Source of the DNA: a virus
Strand: one strand, 5' to 3'
IMG/VR virus record: IMGVR_UViG_3300020203_000076
Span: 1-28,206 of that record
Length of the DNA: 28,206 bases
The position numbers and the translations under genes were made by a program. Positions 21,101 through 27,527 of the stretch are shown here, piece by piece. The notes beneath the pieces are model-generated. The model did no database searches, was not told the origin of the DNA, and saw nothing but the letters and a program-made list of their open reading frames with translations. Positions within the stretch are counted from its first letter, which is position 1. Each line of letters begins with the position of its first letter.

Positions 21101-23328
21101 TGAAGCTGCTGCCCGGCGTATTGCTGGCGTTCGTGGAGCGGTGGGCCGTCGCGGAATGATGGCTTGGGTGCGGCAGATTGGCTCTGGTCTTGGCCGTCTG
21201 CCGCGGCACCGCTGGCGGGTTGTGCCGCGGCCTGCGGTGCTTTCGGTGGTTGCTGGGCTTGCGGGGGCGGGGATGCTGGTCGCGTGCCGATGGGTGTGCC
21301 GGTCGGAATCGGTTTCGCCATTGGAATTCGATTCTGCTGGCCCTCTTTCGCCCGCTCGTCGGTCGGGATTCCCCCCTTGTTCGGCACTCCGCCGCCGATC
21401 TGCGGCGTGTTCGGCGTAGCCGTCTTGGTCGCCTGGACCTGCTGGGGATCGGTCGGCTTTGTCGATTCCCAGCGGCTATTGGGATTAAATTTAAGGGTGC
21501 TCTGACCTTCGTTTTTGGTGTCGCCGACGTGGTGCTCTGGCTGGTCGATGCCGCCACCGCCGCCGCTGGTCCCGCCGCTCGGCATGGTCGATTTAAATAA
21601 ATTTTCTTCCTCCGCCTTAAAATCAAGGCGAACAAAATTTTCTAAATCGTGCGAGTAATTGAATGCGACTTGCTCTTGGCTTAGCCCGGCAAGTGGGCCG
21701 AACAAGTCCTCTAAATCTTCGCCGCCCGGCCCTGCCGCCCCTCCCGCTGGCCCTTGCTGCGGTTGTCCATCCGGCCCTATGCCACCGTCGCCGTTCGGGT
21801 CGTTGGGATCGCCGCCCATGCCCCCCATTTCCATTTCCTGCTGCTGCCACAATCGTTCCTGCTGGCGAATCTGCGGATTCTGCAAAACCTGATCGTCGTC
21901 GGTCGGGGTGCTCGCCCCGATGATGTCCATTACGTCGCTTTCCTTGATCCGCGCTCCCATATTCCAAGCGGCCTGGAACGCGGAGAGCTTCTTTTCGGTT
22001 TCGCTCGACTCGGTGTCAATCTTGAAATAAACGTCGATATTCTTCGCGCCGGGAAAATTCATATCCTTGATGTTTTTCAGGGCGTCGCAAGTAATCGTCT
22101 CCTCTAAATTCGTCGCGTCGTATTTGGAAATCTGCAAAAACGTCGCGTAGTGCAAGTCGGCAAGCCCCGAGCCAAGTCCGGTTGCGTCCGATTCGCTCGT
22201 GAGATTTTGACCAAGGATGTAGCGTTTGATCCGATGACCGAAAAGCTCGTGGCAGATTTCCTTTAGCGCTGCCGCCCCGGCCGGGTTGGGGTCGATGCGG
22301 TCGATGCCGAAGGCGTCCATCGCCGGATCGCCGGACATTCGCGGCATGAGGATGACGTTGGACGGGCCGCGTTCCATCGCCGCCTCGCGGGCTTTGTTCT
22401 CCCCCTCTTTCGACCCGAACGGAAAATAGTAAATCCAAATTCCTTGCGAAGTCCGCTCGATAAACTCCATTAAATAAGCAAGGATTTCTTGCATTTGAAT
22501 CCACGTCCAGTAGATTCGACTGCGGACGCCAAGCCCGTGAACCGCTCCCGCCGAAACGTAATCCTCAAACGCGGCGTCCTCGACCATGTGCTTGTGTACG
22601 ACCATCAACTTGCGTTCCCACGGCCTTAGAAAATACGCAAGTCCAAATTCGGTCGCCTCTAAAACGTGGTCGCCTTGCAGGATATCGCCGGGCATATGCG
22701 CCCCGGTGACCTTAATGCCGATTTGATCCTCATCGAACCTTCCGCTGCCGTCGTCAAAGCGAAATGCCAATTTGTCGCCGTTGATCGGCTTCCATCCGGC
22801 GATGCCCCAGAACTGTTGTCCGTCAACATGAATGCGAGAATACTTCATTTGCACGGCGTAGCGGCCGTACCAAACGGCTTCCAATAAATTCCGACGCATT
22901 TCCGTGAATCGCGGAGTTTTCTTTAGGATCGAAGTCAACTTGTCGCAAAGCGATTTCTGGTCCTGGCTTCGCGGGTTTTCCGGTTCGATGTGCCAATTGA
23001 GCAACGCGACGGCACGCTGACGGGCCTCGACGCATTCCATCACAAAGCAATCCCGCCGCATTCTTAATGCGTTCTCACGGCTATGCTTAAACGCTTCGTC
23101 GGGGTTGCGGTAGGCGTGTGCGGCCGATGTGGCGAGTCCTTGGAACGTCGTAATGTGCTGGATCGGGAAGCGGCCGTAATTCGGCGGCTGGTCAGTACCG
23201 GTCCCTTGCGACAAGTCCGCCTCGCGGGTCTGCATTTGCTTACCGAGACGTGACGGCAATTTTTCGCCTGGGCGGTAGGTTTTCCCGCCAGCGCGAAGTC
23301 CTGATTCCGGTGCAAGATATTTAGGCAT
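18172..23328 (-). CDS. Giant portal protein (DUF935/Mu gp29-like) with polyvalent-type C-terminal extension
   Basis: A 1718-residue protein. Residues 1 to about 480 are a Mu gp29-like portal. Key segments are RRDCFVMECVEARQRAV (91-107), EAVWYGRYAVQMKY (150-163), FLRPWERKLMVVHK (233-246) and KRYILGQNLTSESD (368-381). The portal forms the dodecameric DNA gate bound by terminase. Usual length is about 450-550 residues. From about 500 to 905 come Gly/Pro/Gln-rich linkers with a small globular part (about 725-845). Residues about 1090-1280 are a long charged coiled coil. Residues 1288-1333 (FHQMTRDEF ... HDALLRGEQVPVNVLSEYPEVLA) match a signature common in injected polyvalent proteins. A helical region ends it. 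Two dispersed-repeat copies lie in linkers. ATG 23328 is used, with no strong ribosome binding site. A sequencing-level fusion cannot be excluded, but the frame is intact. Confidence 0.85.
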   Translation of the reverse strand: MPKYLAPESGLRAGGKTYRPGEKLPSRLGKQMQTREADLSQGTGTDQPPNYGRFPIQHITTFQGLATSAAHAYRNPDEAFKHSRENALRMRRDCFVMECVEARQRAVALLNWHIEPENPRSQDQKSLCDKLTSILKKTPRFTEMRRNLLEAVWYGRYAVQMKYSRIHVDGQQFWGIAGWKPINGDKLAFRFDDGSGRFDEDQIGIKVTGAHMPGDILQGDHVLEATEFGLAYFLRPWERKLMVVHKHMVEDAAFEDYVSAGAVHGLGVRSRIYWTWIQMQEILAYLMEFIERTSQGIWIYYFPFGSKEGENKAREAAMERGPSNVILMPRMSGDPAMDAFGIDRIDPNPAGAAALKEICHELFGHRIKRYILGQNLTSESDATGLGSGLADLHYATFLQISKYDATNLEETITCDALKNIKDMNFPGAKNIDVYFKIDTESSETEKKLSAFQAAWNMGARIKESDVMDIIGASTPTDDDQVLQNPQIRQQERLWQQQEMEMGGMGGDPNDPNGDGGIGPDGQPQQGPAGGAAGPGGEDLEDLFGPLAGLSQEQVAFNYSHDLENFVRLDFKAEEENLFKSTMPSGGTSGGGGGIDQPEHHVGDTKNEGQSTLKFNPNSRWESTKPTDPQQVQATKTATPNTPQIGGGVPNKGGIPTDERAKEGQQNRIPMAKPIPTGTPIGTRPASPPPQAQQPPKAPQAAAQPASGAAADGQDQSQSAAPKPSFRDGPPLHERQQYAGQQLHAIHGPAAGVMRALQASPQFKKGGEYSTHSFAPEQVGRLHQEFSAQVGKEFGGGRVVDLGQSHGQGAIGFSSPAGAMVLIPPQAEGAKWQVHYTAMTGPVARAMKGQPALQNPQTGPQTGPNVTEPDSGLNAQNQPNNANPPQTGLEPDSNRTSAQKPTILDRLTNPIAGLANKAAAALSDDSIKGAGRAIAGKLGIHKENPNDLSPGDRAVRASRQRTFDKELDENQKARVLSILGRDHGHSLLAKAGINPTESLKHDVMSDVGAGLSRSLLEKALEKTRQTGGDTRAYHAAVRSLSGKSSDLTNFLDTGEQTSREQPPPLPQADSPETPDSSNQAAPPAEKLPYEDPAPHRERANTLRQELSDAVNKWHELANASQLDRKGHADWKTHVAALKSRASTADALAKRHEKAGEDYHTKVESEIEEEKKKLEKHIEAEKKKSGSTAKDQEKQSKTQAADQEKQSKTESANQRQAELHDIRKQSAQQSVAKNALSIQSMIDKESERKAKRTKDDELGQQKWEAKNQTAAQKQAADVMLRTGKGPSGTPFHQMTRDEFSQHLPVVKHKQFIHDALLRGEQVPVNVLSEYPEVLARSQKSKDQTATSGKRKGEVADKNSTSNVIGVAATEILKVRGGMTVDQINQLSLDEAKAKVAEHNQKMSEANEKRKSAATEKHQANEQAMKIQREQKIAAMPSEKRGIIGSDGGARALTSAGLSVDESALAEFVKAVDEGIVRNAEELQDFLSRANRETVATKGQKGETSSGAIRHVASLWGQNRAEAENTPRKRIERAAQEHGVSVADLNSAIDDIYSDLQSSYKDRESEKKELRKMTNLTQADINRLENDSRGGDYANVKGLDTIVPIAQRELSTLAIRNLQDIWDRIKEGVTPPPARHHDEVIAEAVRYLKQMNAKQDEAFWDHDAEAGGKEGKPLPFQKSIDGGDGGESHHELIDDEFVTPSRRTALKIIYERQANPDLYAI
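19710..19765 (-). repeat. Tandem 33-base repeat in the portal coiled coil
   Basis: TTTTCGATTGYTTCTCTTGGTCT occurs at 19710-19732 and 19743-19765. It encodes DQEKQSK twice with an 11-residue period. Confidence 0.75.
20128..20148 (+). repeat. Dispersed G-rich repeat, copy 13
   Basis: GGCCTGCGGGAGGGGTGGGG opposite the codons for PPPLPQA (residues 1061-1067) of the portal extension. Confidence 0.75.
20645..20760. repeat. Clustered GTCCGGT microrepeats in a portal linker
   Basis: GTCCGGT occurs six times within 120 bases (20645, 20656, 20667, 20722, 20742, 20754), the first three with an exact 11-base period. It encodes TGP and PDS/PDSG turns in an unstructured linker. This looks like slippage-type expansion. 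Confidence 0.7.
21256..21273 (+). repeat. Dispersed G-rich repeat, copy 14
   Basis: GGCTTGCGGGGGCGGGGA opposite codons for ASPPPQAQ of the portal linker. Confidence 0.7.
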
Positions 23329-23425
23329 TGTCGAGCGTCGATTTGCAAACGTGATTTAGTGGCCAGCGGGAAGGGTGGCAGAGGGAGCGGCTTCGCTTCG
23401 CCTTACCCGCTGGCCTTGAATAAAA

Positions 23426-23464
23426 ACAAAAAAGCCGTCGCCTATCGGATGACGGGCGACGGCT
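23426..23464 (-). terminator. Rho-independent terminator between the packaging and portal units
   Basis: On the minus strand AGCCGTCGCC ... GGCGACGGCTTTTTTG gives a ten-base perfect stem plus T run. It lies 60 bases after the 99-residue gene and about 98 bases before the portal ATG. Confidence 0.9.
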
Positions 23465-23523
23465 CAGTGGTGTCTGATGCCGGTGGTAGTGAGTTGCTGG
23501 TTGCTGCTGTTGGTAAACTAAGG

Positions 23524-23823
23524 TTATTTGAACTTGAAAAGTTTCTTCAGCGTTGATCCGATCAGATTCAATTTGCCGTTTTGGAACGTCGCGGTAATGA
23601 CTAGCTCGCCGAAAACCGACTGGGAAACGGCCTGGATTATGTCGGCCTGGCAACATTCGGAAATTCGGGCAAGCACGTCGTCCACGTCCCCCCGCAAACT
23701 CAATGGCTGTCCCGACCGGTGCAAGTCCTGCGGCGGAATGCTATTGGAATTAGCAACGCTTCCGTTCGCGGCGGGTGGCCTGCGGGGTGGAGTGGGTTCG
23801 TAGTACTGGCTGGTTTCGATCAT
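23524..23823 (-). CDS. Small unrecognised protein between KTSC gene and portal
   Basis: A 99-residue protein. The first 45 residues are polar and proline-rich (a dispersed-repeat copy codes PRRP here). Residues 46-99 are a compact alpha/beta segment: DVDDVLARISECCQADIIQAV, VFGELVITATFQNGKLNLI, then a lysine-rich end (TLKKLFKFK). No family is recognised. It starts 15 bases after the KTSC gene stop and is the last gene before a strong terminator. Confidence 0.6.
   Translation of the reverse strand: MIETSQYYEPTPPRRPPAANGSVANSNSIPPQDLHRSGQPLSLRGDVDDVLARISECCQADIIQAVSQSVFGELVITATFQNGKLNLIGSTLKKLFKFK
23777..23796 (+). repeat. Dispersed G-rich repeat, copy 15
   Basis: GGCCTGCGGGGTGGAGTGGG opposite codons for PTPPRRP of the 99-residue protein, a different reading frame from copies 5 and 12. 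Confidence 0.75.
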
Positions 23824-23838
23824 AGTGGCTTCATGCTC

Positions 23839-24780
23839 CTATTTGCCGCTGCGCCTGCTGCTGAATGTCTGCTCGGGCAATGTGCTTACGAAGTATCCCC
23901 GTCGCCCTTCTCGCTGCACGGTGCTGGCAATCGCCCGCGTCTTGAATCCATCGCTGGTCGCTCGCCGCGGAACGTACCACATTGGAATTCCATCGTGGTC
24001 GATCAATGCCGCGTTCACAAGCGAGTAGCGATATTGATGCCCGTAAATCGTTCCGCGAATTCTCAATTTATCCCAAACGAATTTCCCCTTGCTGCTGGCA
24101 AGTTTCATTTGGGTAAAAATTCCTGGCGGTACGCCGAAATAAGCGTAGGTCGGTCCCTCTGTATTCGACTTCCCTTTGATCGCTCCCTTTTCCCCGCCCA
24201 GTTCATTCCATCCGACTCGGTTCTTGCGTTTGTGAACTTTGTCGCCGTCAAGGATCGGGGCTTTGAACGAAACGTAAAGCGTACCGAGTTTTTGGCCCGC
24301 GGGGCGGTGGTAGGTGAATGAATAGACGTTGCTGCTCTGCGGCGTCATTACGACTTCTTGCGCTCGCCGCTCGACTTCGCCTCTCGACCAATCGTCTTTC
24401 CAGCCGCCCGCTTTCACTCGCGGATCGCCTCGCCCGCGTCCTAGCCGATGATCGCCGCCGTCGCCTCCGCTTCCTCGCCCGTCGCCGCCGCGTCCGCCGC
24501 CACCTCCGCCCCCTCCCGTAGGCACCGGCGATTTAGCCGTCGCTCTCGCGGCCGTCATTCGCCCGGAACTATCGACCTCCAGTCGGAAGCCGGTCAAATG
24601 CAGCATTGCAATACCGGTTGCGACTTCCTCCGCCTTAGCCCTGCGAAGCAGCTTCCCCGCCGCATCGCCGAGTAGTCGCTCAAATTTCCGTCGGTCGTTG
24701 CCGGACTTCTCTTTAATGAGTTGCAGTAGCTCGTTGGCGCGGACTTGCGACTTGTCGTGACTAAATCGGGTGATTGCCAT
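23839..24780 (-). CDS. KTSC-domain protein with interrupted domain
   Basis: A 313-residue protein overlapping the large terminase 3' end by 20 bases. Residues 1-70 are helical. Residues 88-125 are a Gly/Arg-rich low-complexity linker (a run of eight Gly). Residues about 148-255 resemble a KTSC domain (SSNVYSFTYHRPAGQKLGTLYVSF ... YAYFGVPPGIFTQMKLASSKGKFVWDKLR). It is split by a charged insertion at about 176-208. The C-terminus is basic. KTSC domains occur in phage and prophage proteins, often near head or replication genes, and lack a firm function. The domain call is by motif memory. Confidence 0.65.
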   Translation of the reverse strand: MAITRFSHDKSQVRANELLQLIKEKSGNDRRKFERLLGDAAGKLLRRAKAEEVATGIAMLHLTGFRLEVDSSGRMTAARATAKSPVPTGGGGGGGGRGGDGRGSGGDGGDHRLGRGRGDPRVKAGGWKDDWSRGEVERRAQEVVMTPQSSNVYSFTYHRPAGQKLGTLYVSFKAPILDGDKVHKRKNRVGWNELGGEKGAIKGKSNTEGPTYAYFGVPPGIFTQMKLASSKGKFVWDKLRIRGTIYGHQYRYSLVNAALIDHDGIPMWYVPRRATSDGFKTRAIASTVQREGRRGYFVSTLPEQTFSSRRSGK

Positions 24781-26347
24781 ACTTTCCGCCCTTCCTTGCC
24801 TGAACGGAATTTCTGTTGCCGCCGCTGCCGCCGTTTCCGCCGCTGCTTGATCGCTGCGATACCGCCGAACCGTAAGCCCGCAGTCTGGCGGGAATCGGAT
24901 ATGACTGGTTGGTTTGCTCTCGCGTCCGCCAAACGCCTTCGGGCGCTCCGTTAGTCATGTTCATTTCTTCGGTGGCCAGCGCGTATCGAAGTGAGTCAAT
25001 TCCGTGGTTAAAGAAGTCAACCGGCACTTCGTTGGGGTTCTTCTGCTTGCCGCTTCCTTCTCTCCCCGTCGGGTCCGCCCAGCGATATGCCGGGATTTCC
25101 TCGATCAGTTTTTTGCATGTCGTGAAAACATACAGCCGTGACTTGCCGGTTGCCTTATTTATCGTCATCAATCGCCGCATAACGTCGATGCCGCGATGAA
25201 TGTTTTTGTTGGCTAGTGCGGTGTGAATGCCTCTGAGCGATAATTCCGCTCGCTCTTGCGGGTCGTGGTCGCTGTAGGTTTGGCCGATATGCGGATCGTC
25301 TAAATTCCAGTATCGTTCCTTGATCTTCGCCGCGTGGTAATCGTGGGTCTGCTGGGACTCGTAATGCTCGTCGTAAACGTAGTAAACGCCGTCGTAATTC
25401 CGGGCAATCCACAAGCAACAAAACGGATTGTTGTATCCAAAGTCGATGCCCCTCGTTCTGTGCCAGTCGTGCGGAATGCGGAACGGCTCGATAACGTGGT
25501 GGTTCGGTCGCCACTCTTTGAATACCTGCCCTCGCCGCGTGCTGAATGCCCCGATCTGGCGAGTCTCCCGCATGTCCTCCGGGATGCTCTCTAGGTAATC
25601 CCGCATAAACCCTTCGGGCAGGGTTTCGTTTTTTAGCGAATTGAGATGAAAAAACCTCCACCCTGGCGGCGGCTTATGATAGCGATTCTCCCATTCGGTT
25701 GTCGGCATATCAATCGGCGTGAAGTCCGCCCACCCTGGCGAACCGTAGTCGCGGCAGCGGGCTTGTACTTCTTCGACAATCGACATTGGGACCGCTTCGT
25801 TGAACCAATATCCTCCGATTGAGCGGGCCTGAAATAGCTCGCGTCCCTGCTCGTAGGATTTGAATTCGATTGTCCATCCGTCACGATCCGGATGGAGCGG
25901 GTGGCGCAACACTACTGCGGCCGGCCAATGTCGCTTTGAATCTCTCCATGAAATGTGCTTTATCAGTTCCGGCGGAATGAACGTCGATAGTTTTTCGACC
26001 CAGCAAACGGCGCAAGCCAGCTCGTAGCTTGCTCCGATTACCCAGAAGGGGATTCCTTCCCGCATTGGCATTGTGCCAAGTAAATACCGTGCCGTTTTTA
26101 AAGCTGCCGCCGCGCTCTTGCCTGACCCGTTTCCGCCAAGGCAAATCGAAAACTTGGCGTTGCTGTTTACGAACGACGTTTGCTCATCGTAGTCCTCGGG
26201 GCAATCGGGCCTCGGTCGAAAAGTGTAGTACGGATGGGTAATCAGGAGGTGAATCTTCCGCTGCAATTCAAAATCATCCCCCGCAAAAATCGCTTCGATT
26301 TTTTCTAGCGTTATGCCTGCGGGGAGTGGGGATTTTGTTCCGTGCAT
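24761..26347 (-). CDS. terL: Terminase large subunit
   Basis: A 528-residue DNA packaging motor. The ATPase domain carries Walker A GGNGSGKS (71-78) and a Walker B-like strand GGYWFNEAVP (178-187). In the latter the usual Asp is Asn183, with Glu184 kept as the catalytic carboxylate. The nuclease domain is RNase H-like. Its metal-binding acidic residues are in RGIDFGYNNP (D302), YYVYDEHYE (D326) and YSDHDPQE (D360/D362), and the domain ends with FFNHGIDSLRYAL. Length is normal for TerL. ATG 26347 is used; AAATGCACGGAA occurs twice around the start, a small direct repeat. It is preceded by the multi-HTH gene (35-base gap) and followed by the KTSC gene (overlapping). Confidence 0.95.
   Translation of the reverse strand: MHGTKSPLPAGITLEKIEAIFAGDDFELQRKIHLLITHPYYTFRPRPDCPEDYDEQTSFVNSNAKFSICLGGNGSGKSAAAALKTARYLLGTMPMREGIPFWVIGASYELACAVCWVEKLSTFIPPELIKHISWRDSKRHWPAAVVLRHPLHPDRDGWTIEFKSYEQGRELFQARSIGGYWFNEAVPMSIVEEVQARCRDYGSPGWADFTPIDMPTTEWENRYHKPPPGWRFFHLNSLKNETLPEGFMRDYLESIPEDMRETRQIGAFSTRRGQVFKEWRPNHHVIEPFRIPHDWHRTRGIDFGYNNPFCCLWIARNYDGVYYVYDEHYESQQTHDYHAAKIKERYWNLDDPHIGQTYSDHDPQERAELSLRGIHTALANKNIHRGIDVMRRLMTINKATGKSRLYVFTTCKKLIEEIPAYRWADPTGREGSGKQKNPNEVPVDFFNHGIDSLRYALATEEMNMTNGAPEGVWRTREQTNQSYPIPARLRAYGSAVSQRSSSGGNGGSGGNRNSVQARKGGKYGNHPI
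26314..26332 (+). repeat. Dispersed G-rich repeat, copy 16
   Basis: TGCCTGCGGGGAGTGGGGA opposite codons 6-11 (SPLPAG) at the terminase N-terminus. Confidence 0.65.
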
Positions 26348-26382
26348 TTCCGTTCATTTTCCGTGCATTTCTCGTTTGCACC

Positions 26383-27483
26383 TTATTTAGTCAGCGTCCG
26401 ATTGACCTGGCTCAAGGGAATGCCGAGAACCTTGGAAATTTCCGTCGCGGTATTCCCTTCCCCCGCAAGCTCGCGGATCGTATCGGCCGTGGACTTCGTG
26501 GTGTCGGGCTTGGGCAATTCCGAATTGCGGCTCGTGGTTGCCGCCGTCTCCGCCTTCGTTGACTCGTGTGCCTTCTCGTGGGCTTCGTCATGGGCTTCAT
26601 CGTGCATCAGCGATGGATGGAACGACGCCTCCTTGATCGGCAGGGCAACCTTCCGTTCGCCTTCGGGAATGAATGTTGCGATTTTCCCGGCGTCGTAATC
26701 TTCCTTGGCTTTTTTGAATCCCTCAAACATTTCCTCAACAGCGTGAATCGGCTTTTGCAGCATTGCCGCCGACTGCGATAGGTTGACGCCCTGCGTCCAC
26801 AATTCAAACGGCGTTTCGTGGCAGGGCTTTTGGGTTGGGTTAATCGCCTCGGCCGTCGCTCGTTTCGTTTGCTGTGCGTCCTGCCAGTCCTGTACGGTGC
26901 GGCCGTGCTCTCGTCGCCAGCGGGCGATACGCGGATCGGTCCAGCTTTCGTTGATGACGCTGCCGGGCTGGCCAAGCTCCATCATCACGCGAGAAATATC
27001 GACGTTGCCGCGTTCGTCATAAAGCTCGTAGATGATGGCGATCTGTTGGTGCGTACATCCGGATTTCAGCAAGTCCGCCATTTTTTCCAGCGGAGCGTAA
27101 ACCGGCTCGCGGTCGGTCGGCTCGTTCATGGCCGCTTCAATCGCATTGATTGCCTCGAAAAATTCAACGCGCGGATCGAGCTTGGCGACGTTTTTGCGTT
27201 GATCGTATTTGTTCAATTCGATTTGCATCCGTCCGACGGTCCCCGCCAGTTTTCGGCAGTCGGCGGGAACATCGCCGCGTTCAAATTGGGTGAACAAATC
27301 CTCAAGCGAATCCCAATAAATCGTATCGGGAACCGGGCGATTGGAGTCATTAAGCCATTTGTGGTGCGATTCGCAAAGCAGTTTCGCTGCGCCAAACAGT
27401 TCGGCGGAGCGGTGTCGGCCGGGCATGGTTTGGCTTGGGCCTGCGGGGCGGGCGGCGGTCGGGTCGGTTGCTGTTGCGGTCAT
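26383..27483 (-). CDS. Multi-HTH DNA-binding protein, possible packaging partner
   Basis: A 366-residue protein directly upstream of terL. Three HTH-like segments are visible: ADLLKSGCTHQQIAIIYEL (136-154), LWTQGVNLSQSAAMLQKPIHAVEEMF (228-253) and LAGEGNTATEISKVLGIPLSQVNRTL (339-364). A tandem tetrapeptide run (DEAHDEAHEKAHE, 295-307) forms a charged spacer. The N-terminus is a Pro/Ala-rich stretch coded by a dispersed-repeat copy. A strong ribosome binding site (AGGAG) lies before ATG 27483. Position suggests recognition of packaging or replication sites together with the neighbouring TerS-like protein. The family is not recognised. Confidence 0.65.
   Translation of the reverse strand: MTATATDPTAARPAGPSQTMPGRHRSAELFGAAKLLCESHHKWLNDSNRPVPDTIYWDSLEDLFTQFERGDVPADCRKLAGTVGRMQIELNKYDQRKNVAKLDPRVEFFEAINAIEAAMNEPTDREPVYAPLEKMADLLKSGCTHQQIAIIYELYDERGNVDISRVMMELGQPGSVINESWTDPRIARWRREHGRTVQDWQDAQQTKRATAEAINPTQKPCHETPFELWTQGVNLSQSAAMLQKPIHAVEEMFEGFKKAKEDYDAGKIATFIPEGERKVALPIKEASFHPSLMHDEAHDEAHEKAHESTKAETAATTSRNSELPKPDTTKSTADTIRELAGEGNTATEISKVLGIPLSQVNRTLTK
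27438..27455 (+). repeat. Dispersed G-rich repeat, copy 17
   Basis: GGCCTGCGGGGCGGGCGG opposite codons for AARPAG (residues 10-15) of the multi-HTH protein. Confidence 0.7.
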
Positions 27484-27527
27484 GTTTTCTTCGCTCCTAA
27501 AAAAAGTAACTGGACGTTAATCGTCGG

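Noticed and set aside
20814-21635. A 273-codon frame opposite-phase to the portal linker
   Set aside because: Composition is Arg/Pro/Ser-rich noise from reading GC-rich linker DNA in the wrong frame. The portal frame is continuous.
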